Shown: positions 8,425 through 17,139 of the stretch, in pieces
Layout: each line of letters opens with the position of its first letter
How positions within the stretch are numbered: position 1 is the stretch's first letter
DNA from: a virus
Length of the DNA: 22,836 nucleotides
Virus record (IMG/VR): IMGVR_UViG_3300032213_000395
Coordinates: 1-22,836 of that record
Direction: 5' to 3' (one strand)
Notes under the pieces: generated by a model
Database searches by the model: none
Told to the model about the DNA's origin: nothing
What the model saw: the letters and a program-made list of their open reading frames with translations, nothing else
Made by a program: the position numbers and the translations under genes

Positions 8425-9999
8425 ATGCAACAAACAGCAATCAATCCTGCCCTGGCGGCTGCAATGACGCTTGAAAGCGCCGCGCAAATGGGGGAGTTTC
8501 GTCCTACCACGCCAGACGGACAGCCTACGGTCGCCGCGCAGTTGATGCAAAGAGCGATGCCTCCTTCCGTGCCGCAGGTTGCACAGCAGGCTGGCATTGC
8601 AGGACAGATTCAAGCCATGCGCATGAAGCAAGCGCAAGAGGCTTTGATGAATCAAGCGATGGCACAACGCCCTCAAGGCGGTGTCGAGGCGCTCAACCCG
8701 CAAGTGGGCAACTTCGCCGAGGGCGGGATTGTGGGGTACTCGGGGAAAGATGAATCGGATGTAAAAGATAAATCATTCATAGAACGATTCCCGGAAGGTT
8801 CAGGTATCCGCAAAATATCGGAATGGATCGCTAAGGGTCGTCCGTCTTTAGATCGACCGCTTTTGGACATGAGTGGTCCGTCTTTAGATACGGGTTATCG
8901 AAGAGGGCAAAAACCTGAATTGAGTTACGAGGATCAAGAACGAATTCTAGAAACACTCAGGGAAACCGGGCCTATGATGGACATACCTGAAGTTGCTGTT
9001 CCCGCTTCCGCGCCTCCAGCGCGGCCGTCTGGCCAAGGTGTGCCTATTCCTCGTGTGGGGGTCGGCTCTTTGCCTGCTGCCGCTGAAATGGGACCGCCTG
9101 TTCCCACCGGGTCCGAACGGCAATTTGAACAAGTCCTTGCTGCATACGAACGCTCTCGTCCTCGGGAAGTGACGCCTGAGCAGGGCTATGAAGCCGCCAT
9201 GCAGGCCAACGCTCAACAACGTCGATTCTTGCAGGCTATGGGCGTTGATCCTGACATGCTTGAGAAGCAAGCCAAGGAAGTTGAGCGCCGTGGCACCGAG
9301 CGTGGCAGTTACTACGAGTCGCAGGCTCAGGCTGCACGTGATAAAGCCAAGAGGGATTCACTCAAGAACTTCTTGCTTGGCGCTTCGGGACGCGGCTTCG
9401 GTGACGTGATGGCCAGTAGCGAGCGTGCGGCGAGCGGCGCAGATGCTGCTGCCGAAGCGCAAGCGCAACGCTTCATGGAACTCAAACTCCAGGCGCAGGA
9501 CGCCGCTGTCAAGGAACGCATGCTGATCAACCGGTTGCAGTTTGAGACGGCCACGGGTCAGTTCGACAAGGCGATGAAGACCAAGCAGGAGATTGAGAAC
9601 AACCGCCAGAAGTTTGAAACTGCTGGTGTCGAGTTGCGGCTTGCCCGCACCAAGGAACTTGGTGCAGAAGAGCGTCAGCGCCTTGATCGTGATATGGAGG
9701 CACGGAGGCTTGAGGCAACCCAGCGCGGGCAGGATCTCCAATATCTTGCGGCAGTACAACGTGTAACTAACCCCGGTGACAAACAACGTCTGTCTGAATT
9801 GAGGGCGCTTCAGACGTCCATCACCGATCAGATGAAGAACTACAGTCTGCCGAAGGAACGCAGGGCTGAACTGGACGCACAACTCAAAGCCGTAAATGCC
9901 CAGATTGCGTCGATGGCCGGACTTCCTACTACTGGTGGTGCTACTGGCGCAACCAACGTAGACTTGAGTCAATGGGGTGAAGTCAAAACGCCACGGTAA
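8425..9999 (+). CDS. Coiled-coil internal virion protein
   Basis: This 524-residue protein has three visible parts. Residues 1-90 are helical and Gln/Ala/Met-rich. A short NFAEGGIVGYSG motif follows near residues 95-106, a pattern I recall from phage internal and tail-associated proteins. Residues about 107-180 are encoded by an AT-richer stretch with a small repeat, then a Pro-rich linker. From about 230 to 500 there is long charged helix with coiled-coil character (QAQAARDKAKRDSLKNFLLG, EERQRLDRDMEARRLEATQR), interrupted by a Gly-rich turn (LLGASGRGFGDVMASS). No enzymatic motif is seen. The start is 3 bases after the upstream stop. A role in the internal core or as an ejected protein is inferred from the neighbours; a short tape-measure-like role is an alternative. 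Confidence 0.6.
   Translation: MQQTAINPALAAAMTLESAAQMGEFRPTTPDGQPTVAAQLMQRAMPPSVPQVAQQAGIAGQIQAMRMKQAQEALMNQAMAQRPQGGVEALNPQVGNFAEGGIVGYSGKDESDVKDKSFIERFPEGSGIRKISEWIAKGRPSLDRPLLDMSGPSLDTGYRRGQKPELSYEDQERILETLRETGPMMDIPEVAVPASAPPARPSGQGVPIPRVGVGSLPAAAEMGPPVPTGSERQFEQVLAAYERSRPREVTPEQGYEAAMQANAQQRRFLQAMGVDPDMLEKQAKEVERRGTERGSYYESQAQAARDKAKRDSLKNFLLGASGRGFGDVMASSERAASGADAAAEAQAQRFMELKLQAQDAAVKERMLINRLQFETATGQFDKAMKTKQEIENNRQKFETAGVELRLARTKELGAEERQRLDRDMEARRLEATQRGQDLQYLAAVQRVTNPGDKQRLSELRALQTSITDQMKNYSLPKERRAELDAQLKAVNAQIASMAGLPTTGGATGATNVDLSQWGEVKTPR
8840..8889 (+). repeat. 14-bp direct repeat, 36-bp spacing
   Basis: GTCCGTCTTTAGAT occurs at 8840-8853 and again at 8876-8889. The 36-base period equals 12 codons and encodes a repeated PSLD (RPSLDRPLLDMS, GPSLDTGYRRGQ). 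It lies in an AT-richer patch, about 8745-8960, of the 524-aa protein gene and looks like a small in-frame duplication. Confidence 0.85.
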
Positions 10000-10004
10000 T
10001 CAAA

Positions 10005-13000
10005 ATGCCTGTTTACGAGATCAAAGCGCCTGACGGCAAGACCTACAGTATTGAGGGACCGGCGGGCGCGACGCGCGAACAGGTCATATCCGCGATCCTC
10101 GCAAAAAAGCCAGAGGCGGGTATTGCTCCAACTCCCGAGGGCGGGTTCGTTCCTGCTTTTAAGGCTGGGGTCGAGTCTCTCAAAGGCGAGGCTGCGCTCA
10201 CCGCAGGCAAACTTGGCCTGATGGGTCTGTCGGAGGCCGAGAAGTACCGCGCCGAGCGCGAGGAAGAAGCCAAGCGCATCTTCAAGCCCACCGAAAAAGG
10301 ATGGACTGAGGCACCGGGTACCAAGATCAAAGAACTCTTGGGCGGCTCACTGCCATACATGGGCGCTCCGATTGCTGCTGGTCTGGGCGCGTTGGCGCTT
10401 CCTGTGGCGCTACCCAAAGCCGCTATCGGTGCGGGTCTGGCAGGTCTTGCTTCTGCCACGCAATTCACAGGCTCGAACCTCGCACGGCAACTGGAAGAAG
10501 CGCAGAAGCGCGGCGAGATTGGCGGTCTGGGGGCAACTGATCTTGGCACAGCCGCAGCCGCTGCGGTGCCGCAGGCGGCACTCGATGTGTTTGCCTTGAA
10601 GGGTATCCCGCTTGTTCGTAACCTGTTCAAGTCTGTTGGTAAAGAATTAACTGAGGCCGAAGCCAAAGCCATCGTCGAGCAGGGTATCCGCAAGACCGCT
10701 GCCGATTACGCAGTGACCACCGGCAAGGTCGCTGGGCGCGAAGGCACCACCGAGGCTGGTCAGCAATTCTTTGAACGTCTGCAAGCCGGATTGAACATCG
10801 CGGACAAGGACGCACGCGAAGAATATCTGGAAAGTTTTGTTGGTGGCGCAGTCCTTGGCGGCGTGGTTTCTCCTGCGGGCCGGTTTGTTGAGCGCATCGG
10901 TGAGCGCGGTCGAGCCGAAGACGTGCTTCTTGTTGAAGACATCAAGCGTGAAGCCGCTCGGGCGCAAGAGGAGTCTGCCAAGAAGGCCAAAGAAGAAGAA
11001 CTCAAGAAGCAGCGTCTGTCGAAGATCTCCGACGAGAAACTCAAGGAGATGCAGGACAAAGTCGCTGAGCGCGAAACCAAGATCGCTGAGATGGAGGCCC
11101 GTGCGGAAAGAGGTGAACTCACAGGACCAGAGAAGGGCCAACTTGGTAGCCTGAGAAAAAATGTAGCCATCCAGAAAGAAAAGATCGATGCCGCGCTTGC
11201 CGCGAGAACTCCTGAAGGAGCGCCAGATGTTGGACAAACTGTCACCGAACCAAGTGGAGAAGGCTTTGAGATACTTGAAAAGCCCCCTGCCGTTGGAGGT
11301 GCCGAAGGAGTTGCAGGAACTCAGCCAAGTGGAGTGGTACCTACTGGCACGGATGCTGGACCGGCTGTTGGAGGAGAAGGCGCAGCACCCAGTGCAGTAG
11401 TTGGGGCCACCGCTCCCGCCCCCGCTCCCGCTCCCGCCCCCGCTCCCGCTCCCGCTCCCGCTGCTGACCTTCAGTACAACCCCAATAAATCAGAAGGGTT
11501 ACTGGACGTCAATATCGGCGGCAACCGTTTGCAGTTCAATCAAGAATCGGGTGGTTTTCGCGGCCTGAGTCAATTGGTCGTAAACCCTGGAGGCAATGCG
11601 TCTGCTTTCTACAGCGAGAGTGGCTTCAAAGCAGACCAGAGAAGCGGCAACTTTGGTTCCAAGTCGGTTGATACCGAACTTTCATTCCTGCCGCAGCCTG
11701 TTCGCGCCGCTGTCAAGAATTGGCTTGAATCTCCTACCCGTGACGAGCAAACAGCCCGAGGACAGGAAGTTGCCAGTCAGTTATCTGCGCTGTTAAACCG
11801 TCCTAAAGCAGCCGCTGCTCCTGCCGCCCCCGCTGTCACTGGGCCTACTGGCAACGCCGCCGCTGATCTCGCCGCGCTCAACGATCTGTTGGGTGGGGCC
11901 GATGGACTGCCTTCACGTGGCACTGCCGAGGCTACGCCGAAACAACTGGCTGATATAGCGAAACTCAACGCGTTTGGGAATGCGTACGGCATCCCACGTC
12001 TGCCCGGTGAGTTGAACCAAGCCTACGGTGAGCGGATCAAGCAGGTACTGGAACTCTCGCAGCCTACTCAAGAAGCAGGCAAGTTTAAGTTTCCGGGGGG
12101 TCCAAAGGGTATTGACGAAGAGCAGGCGCGGCTTTTATACGACGAGACCCGAGAAGAATTCAACAAGACCGCCGAGACAGACGCAAAACTGCCCACGTAC
12201 CGTGAACTCACGGACTACGAGCGCCGTCTGTACTTCCAAGGCATTGCGCGAAACGACCAGACTGAGCATGACAAGGCTGCACGCATCCTGTCGGACTTCC
12301 TGCTTGAGAAGCGCGGGGAGACCCGCGCCGTAGGTGCAGCCGACCCAGAGGCGCAAAAGCAGGCCGCGTTTGAGGTCCAGTCTAAAAACATCTACAACCG
12401 TGAACGCGGTGCGGCGGGCTCGAAGACGAGCATCAATTACTCGTTTCCTGCGTGGAACGACCTGTCTGATGCGAGCCGTCAGGCGTTCATGGCGATCAAC
12501 AAGAACAACTCTGCACAAGAGTTGGATCAGGCATTCCGTGCGTTAAAGAACCAAATCCGCAAAGAGAAGGCCGAGTTGCAGTCGCGTGAAGCGGCAACTG
12601 AAGCGGAAGCCAAAGCCAAGGCTGAACAGCGTGTTGCGATTGAGCAGGCTCTCAAGAAAGAAGCCAAAGGCAAGGGGGAGCCGCTGCCTCCCAACATCAT
12701 CGAGGCGCTTCAGAAAGGTGATCTCGATACAGCCCTGCGCTATCTCAGCCTGAACGGTCAAGGTCTCAAGGGACGCAAGTACCGTGGCCCCCAGGGCTTT
12801 TTCCGAGTCCGTGATTCTGTTGCGCGAGAAGTCTTCCGCAATCTCGCAGGAAACCTCCTCACCATTCCTGGCTTCAAGGTCAACTTCGTCTACGACGAGA
12901 ACCTTGGTCCTTTGGCGCTTGGCGAGTACGACGCCAACACCAACACAGTCTACGTCGGTCCTCGTGGGTTGGATGAAGCCACGCTGCTGCACGAGTTGGT

Positions 13001-16000
13001 ACATGCGGCCACGGTCAAGATCATCCACCAATACTTCGTTGACAAATCCAAACTGACGCCGCGAGCGCGAGAGGCTGTTGAGCACATTCAACAGATCGCT
13101 GCGTACGCCAAAAAAGAACTTGGCGCGAAGTATCCCAACGCATTCGATAACCTGTACGAGTTCGTCTCCTATGCGATGACGGACATGGACTTCCAGTTCG
13201 CGCTCGCGCAGATTCAAGTTCCTAGGCTTGAAAAGTTCACCCGTAATGTAAGAGTTGAATTTCCTGAAGGAACCAAGGAAGCCCGCGAGACAAGCGTTGT
13301 TTATGGCGGTCTGGGCAATTCGATCTGGGACTACTTCACCGACACCCTTGCGTATCTCTACAAACTCTTTACTCCGACGAAGACTAAGCAAGCCATCCTG
13401 ATGCCCGTTGATACGGGAAAACTCAAGACCGGTCTGACTGCTGAGTCTGTAAAAGCACTGCGTCAACGCGAGGAAGATCGCAAAAACCGCCTTGCTGCGC
13501 AGCGCCGTGCCAAGAAGCAGGCTGAAGAAGCCGGTGAAGAAGTTGTAGAGGAAGAGGTCGAGGAGGAGGGGGCGGTTCCTCAAGAAGTTGTTGATATCGC
13601 CGAGAGCCGTAAAAAAGAAAAAGAAGCGCGTCTCGAAGACGAAGCGGAAATTGAAATTTTTGGTGATAGTGATATCACGGAGAAAGACGAGCAAGACGCA
13701 GAAATTGCACCAGAGCCTGATGAACTGGTCATTCAGCGTGGGCTGACCAATCTGCGCCGTAGCATCCTGCGCGAGCCGGGCTACAGTGGCAATCTGCTGC
13801 TTGAGTTCTCCGCTGCGTTCAAGGACATCCTCGCCGCACCTGAAGGCGACATCAAGGAACTCGCTGGGAAAGAGCAAGACTTCGGCGCTACGCTCGCATC
13901 ACGCGGCGCAGCCGCAACGGTCACTGCTCCTCCTGCTCCGCAGAAAACTCCCGAAGAAGCCAAGGCTGCGTACGAAAGCCAAGTCAAGATTGAGCCGGGC
14001 GGAGCGCAGCGTACCGTCAGGGCGTTGTTCACCAACAAGGGATACAACTGGCTCGTCGAGCGGTTCCAGAACGACCGCTACATCCTGCGCAAACTCACCA
14101 ATCTGGCAGAGCGGTTCGGCATCCTGAACCGTCTTGGCGACAACATCAACGATGTCTATGGCCAGATCACGCGCTCCACGGGTATCGCTGTGGATTTGTT
14201 TGCCCGACGCGTACAGACACCGTCCGATGCAGTGCACAAGGCTGTGGAAGCCTACGCCAAGGCCGCGAACGTTGACATCAACAAGGCACTTGAACAACTG
14301 CATTTGGTCCTTGAAGCACGTCACGAGCCTGAGCGCCGCACGGTGAAGTTCCTGCGCGAAGTGAAGTTGGACCAGCAAAACGTCAAAGCAATCAAGTTTG
14401 ACGGCAAGGAGTATTCCGCTGCCGGTTTCCGTGAAGAGATCTTCAAGCGGCTGATCAACCCACCCAAGAACCTGACGCCTGATCAGCAGAAGCAACGCGC
14501 CGAGAAGTATCGTGAGTATCTGAACCGCATCGTGTTCCAGACCGATGCGAACGGCAACATCGTCTACGGTGCGGATGGTCTCCCGCAGGTCAACTCTCGG
14601 TTCACTGAGAAGATCCTCGACAAGAAGAACTCCGCCAACAACACCAAGTTGGTGGCCGCGAATGAAAACATTCGCAATGATCGCTACAACGTGATCGCCA
14701 AGCGGTCTCCGAAAGACATCCAAGAGATCAAGCAACTGTTCGACAAGCCTGAACTCAAGGCGCAGATCGATGCCGTCTCCCAGGCTGTCAAGGACGTGCA
14801 CGATGTCACGATTGATCTCAACCGCGAGGCCAACTACTGGTCGCAGCCGGTGCAGAACATCGTGAATTTCTACGGGTTCCAGAACTACGTACCGTTCAAA
14901 GGCAAGCCCGGCACTGCAAAAGCCAACATTGATGACGAGTACAACCTCGACAACAGGCGCATTGGTGGTGAGTTTCAGGAGGGTGAGAACGCTTTCGAGG
15001 GCCGTCTGTCGGAAGCCGACAACCCAATCTTGCAGACTCTGGCCGATGGTGCACGAGCCGCCATGCGCGCGGGCCGCAAGGAATTGACTCTAGCGATCAA
15101 GAATGCCGCCAAGGACAAGATCGTCAACGGCAAGGTGATTAAAACGATCAAGTTTGAGGAACGCTATCTCAACAAGGTTGATAAGAAGGCGCTTGGTGGT
15201 CCCAACAAAATCTTTCACTACAACCCTGATGGCACGATTGACATCATTCAGATCAACGACAAGCAGCAAAGTGAAGCCATCCGTCGCAGTTACAGGGTCT
15301 CGCAGCCCCTGCTCGACTACGCCAACACCGTTACGAGTTTCATTGGCCAGACGCACACACGGTTCAACCCGGCGTTCGCCCCGATGGACTTCGTGCGTAA
15401 CTCGCTGACCAACGCTTTCAACCTCGGTGCAGAACTCGGCCCCCTCAAGGCAGGGCGTTTGCTAACCGCCATTTCTGCGGACGTGGCCAGTGGCGGAATG
15501 TTCCGTACAGGCAACTACATGCGTCTGTATGGCCAGGGCAATTTTGATGAAATCAAGCGTCTGGCCGGGGGCGATAAGCCGTACAACGACCTGACATCTA
15601 GAGAGAAATACTACCGTGATCAGATGGAGTACGTTGAGCAGGGGGGCAAGGTTTCGTACCTTCAAGGCATCGCTGCCAAGGGCGCGCTCGACGGGCTGAT
15701 GAAAGAGATTGGTGAGTCGGGCATCATGACCAAGGGCCGTCAGGTCGCCAAGTTCTTTGATGCGTACAACGAATTGTTTGAAATGTCGAACCGTGTGTCC
15801 ACGTATCGAATGCTCAAGCAGCAGTTCATCACGGATGGCATGAGCGAAGAAGACGCCAAGCGCAAAGCCACCGAGTACACAAAGAACCTCGCCAACTTTG
15901 AACAGGTCGGGCGCTACGGCAAGGAGATGGGCGCACTGTTCATGTTCTTCCGACCTGCGGCCACAGGTGCTGTTCGTGCGATTGAGGCACTGGCCCCCGC

Positions 16001-17138
16001 GTTTGGGTTTAACGAGCGTCTGTTCCGTGCGGAGGCCGCAGCCCGAGGACGTACGCCGGAGCAGATTGAGCGCGCTGTTGCTGATATGAAGCGCCAACAG
16101 ACCAATGCTCGGTACATGGCTGCCGGTATGGTTGGGGTCGGTATCAGTGCGTACATGATTGCTCTGATGATGAGCGGTGATGACGAGCAAGGACGCAACC
16201 GTGTCTCCACAGACGATATGGCGCGGTGGACGCGCTACGCTCGGTTTCCGGTCCCCGGAACGGATAAGTTCTTTCAGATTCCGTGGGGCTTCGGCATGGG
16301 GGCATTCGCTGCGGCGGGGGCGCAACTTGCGTCTTTGACGTCTGGGCGCGTTGAGTTGAAGGACACGTTCTCTAACATCATCGATATTGGGTTCGACTCA
16401 TACGTGCCGCTGCCTTTGTCGCGCATCAGCGCGGTGGACAATATGCCAGCCAAGGTGCTTGACTCGGTCACGCCGTCTGCACTGCGTCCGTTCTTTGAGT
16501 ACGTGATGAACCTCGACGGCCTGGGCCGCGAGATCTACAACAACCGTCAGTCTCGCTATGGTGATGCATACACGGGTGGCGACAACATCCCTGAGATGTA
16601 CAAAGCCGCGACGCGGTGGGCGTTCGACAGCAGCACGGGTGAGTTCGATGTCAGCCCCAACACGCTGTACTTCTTTGCCACCAACTTTGCGGACGGCTTC
16701 GCCAAGATCGCGTCGATGGGATACAACGCGTCGCTGTGGGCAACGGGTCAGAAGGACTTTGAAGCCAAGACAGACTTCCTGCCTATCGGAGCATTCGTCG
16801 GAACGCGCTCAAACGTCGATGCACGAGAATTCTCCAAAGCGGAGGACGAGATCAAGGGCTACCAACGCCAGATCAACAGTCTCAAGACAAGCCGTCCCGA
16901 ACTACTCGATGCCTACATCCAGAAGAATCCAGAGCGGTATTACCTTGTGGAGTTCTACGAGCAGCAGGTCAACGGTGCGTTGCGAGATGTTCGCGCAGCC
17001 GCAAACCGGGTCCGCGCTAACCCAGAACTTACGCCACGCGACCGCAAGATTGAATTGGATGAACTGCGTGATGTCCAGAATTTGATGAAGCAACAATTGC
17101 TAGATACATTCAAGGACATCAAGCGGGGTATCGACTAA
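10005..17138 (+). CDS. Giant polyvalent virion protein with HExxH metallopeptidase motif and LPD38-like C-terminus
   Basis: This 2377-residue protein is the largest in the window. Order seen: (1) residues 1-36, a conserved-looking VYEIKAPDGKTYSIEG leader; (2) Gly/Ala hydrophobic stretches at about 111-163 and 274-295; (3) charged coiled coil at about 305-400; (4) an Ala-Pro linker at 470-485; (5) a small beta-type region at about 488-600; (6) HELVH at 996-1000, with Glu1052 in YEFVSYAM as candidate third zinc ligand, a gluzincin-type arrangement; (7) a Glu/Lys-rich linker near 1160-1195; (8) an LPD38-like region starting near RFNPAFAPMDFVRN (1786), with a hydrophobic helix at about 2035-2057 and RYARFPVPGTDKFFQIPWGF after it; (9) a charged helical C-terminus. 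Such proteins are thought to be packaged and delivered into the host. Size, neighbours and domains fit an ejected multifunctional protein; the protease substrate is unknown. Confidence 0.8.
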   Translation: MPVYEIKAPDGKTYSIEGPAGATREQVISAILAKKPEAGIAPTPEGGFVPAFKAGVESLKGEAALTAGKLGLMGLSEAEKYRAEREEEAKRIFKPTEKGWTEAPGTKIKELLGGSLPYMGAPIAAGLGALALPVALPKAAIGAGLAGLASATQFTGSNLARQLEEAQKRGEIGGLGATDLGTAAAAAVPQAALDVFALKGIPLVRNLFKSVGKELTEAEAKAIVEQGIRKTAADYAVTTGKVAGREGTTEAGQQFFERLQAGLNIADKDAREEYLESFVGGAVLGGVVSPAGRFVERIGERGRAEDVLLVEDIKREAARAQEESAKKAKEEELKKQRLSKISDEKLKEMQDKVAERETKIAEMEARAERGELTGPEKGQLGSLRKNVAIQKEKIDAALAARTPEGAPDVGQTVTEPSGEGFEILEKPPAVGGAEGVAGTQPSGVVPTGTDAGPAVGGEGAAPSAVVGATAPAPAPAPAPAPAPAPAADLQYNPNKSEGLLDVNIGGNRLQFNQESGGFRGLSQLVVNPGGNASAFYSESGFKADQRSGNFGSKSVDTELSFLPQPVRAAVKNWLESPTRDEQTARGQEVASQLSALLNRPKAAAAPAAPAVTGPTGNAAADLAALNDLLGGADGLPSRGTAEATPKQLADIAKLNAFGNAYGIPRLPGELNQAYGERIKQVLELSQPTQEAGKFKFPGGPKGIDEEQARLLYDETREEFNKTAETDAKLPTYRELTDYERRLYFQGIARNDQTEHDKAARILSDFLLEKRGETRAVGAADPEAQKQAAFEVQSKNIYNRERGAAGSKTSINYSFPAWNDLSDASRQAFMAINKNNSAQELDQAFRALKNQIRKEKAELQSREAATEAEAKAKAEQRVAIEQALKKEAKGKGEPLPPNIIEALQKGDLDTALRYLSLNGQGLKGRKYRGPQGFFRVRDSVAREVFRNLAGNLLTIPGFKVNFVYDENLGPLALGEYDANTNTVYVGPRGLDEATLLHELVHAATVKIIHQYFVDKSKLTPRAREAVEHIQQIAAYAKKELGAKYPNAFDNLYEFVSYAMTDMDFQFALAQIQVPRLEKFTRNVRVEFPEGTKEARETSVVYGGLGNSIWDYFTDTLAYLYKLFTPTKTKQAILMPVDTGKLKTGLTAESVKALRQREEDRKNRLAAQRRAKKQAEEAGEEVVEEEVEEEGAVPQEVVDIAESRKKEKEARLEDEAEIEIFGDSDITEKDEQDAEIAPEPDELVIQRGLTNLRRSILREPGYSGNLLLEFSAAFKDILAAPEGDIKELAGKEQDFGATLASRGAAATVTAPPAPQKTPEEAKAAYESQVKIEPGGAQRTVRALFTNKGYNWLVERFQNDRYILRKLTNLAERFGILNRLGDNINDVYGQITRSTGIAVDLFARRVQTPSDAVHKAVEAYAKAANVDINKALEQLHLVLEARHEPERRTVKFLREVKLDQQNVKAIKFDGKEYSAAGFREEIFKRLINPPKNLTPDQQKQRAEKYREYLNRIVFQTDANGNIVYGADGLPQVNSRFTEKILDKKNSANNTKLVAANENIRNDRYNVIAKRSPKDIQEIKQLFDKPELKAQIDAVSQAVKDVHDVTIDLNREANYWSQPVQNIVNFYGFQNYVPFKGKPGTAKANIDDEYNLDNRRIGGEFQEGENAFEGRLSEADNPILQTLADGARAAMRAGRKELTLAIKNAAKDKIVNGKVIKTIKFEERYLNKVDKKALGGPNKIFHYNPDGTIDIIQINDKQQSEAIRRSYRVSQPLLDYANTVTSFIGQTHTRFNPAFAPMDFVRNSLTNAFNLGAELGPLKAGRLLTAISADVASGGMFRTGNYMRLYGQGNFDEIKRLAGGDKPYNDLTSREKYYRDQMEYVEQGGKVSYLQGIAAKGALDGLMKEIGESGIMTKGRQVAKFFDAYNELFEMSNRVSTYRMLKQQFITDGMSEEDAKRKATEYTKNLANFEQVGRYGKEMGALFMFFRPAATGAVRAIEALAPAFGFNERLFRAEAAARGRTPEQIERAVADMKRQQTNARYMAAGMVGVGISAYMIALMMSGDDEQGRNRVSTDDMARWTRYARFPVPGTDKFFQIPWGFGMGAFAAAGAQLASLTSGRVELKDTFSNIIDIGFDSYVPLPLSRISAVDNMPAKVLDSVTPSALRPFFEYVMNLDGLGREIYNNRQSRYGDAYTGGDNIPEMYKAATRWAFDSSTGEFDVSPNTLYFFATNFADGFAKIASMGYNASLWATGQKDFEAKTDFLPIGAFVGTRSNVDAREFSKAEDEIKGYQRQINSLKTSRPELLDAYIQKNPERYYLVEFYEQQVNGALRDVRAAANRVRANPELTPRDRKIELDELRDVQNLMKQQLLDTFKDIKRGID
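11412..11459 (+). repeat. Hexanucleotide Ala-Pro repeat (GCYCCC)x8
   Basis: Eight consecutive GCTCCC or GCCCCC units encode eight Ala-Pro dipeptides (residues 470-485 of the giant protein). This is a stiff extended linker between the coiled-coil N-terminal part and the following domain. Two units carry GCC instead of GCT in a regular pattern (units 2 and 5), suggesting growth by duplication of a three-unit block. Confidence 0.9.
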
Positions 17139-17139
17139 T

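Noticed and set aside
11460-11800. Lytic transglycosylase domain in the giant protein (as in T7 gp16)
   Set aside because: ESGGF and SESGF superficially resemble an SLT start, but the following GxxGLMQ and later motifs are absent.
12543-13877. 444-residue open frame on the - strand opposite the giant gene, with others at 13899-14801 and 15462-16325
   Set aside because: These lie entirely antisense to a well-supported protein, have no recognisable motif or ribosome-binding context, and fit antisense shadows of a gene with biased codon use.
10005-17138. Giant protein as an N4-type virion RNA polymerase
   Set aside because: I looked for the T7-like polymerase motifs (TxxGR and the A, B and C motifs with catalytic Asp residues) and did not find them; LPD38-like features fit better.
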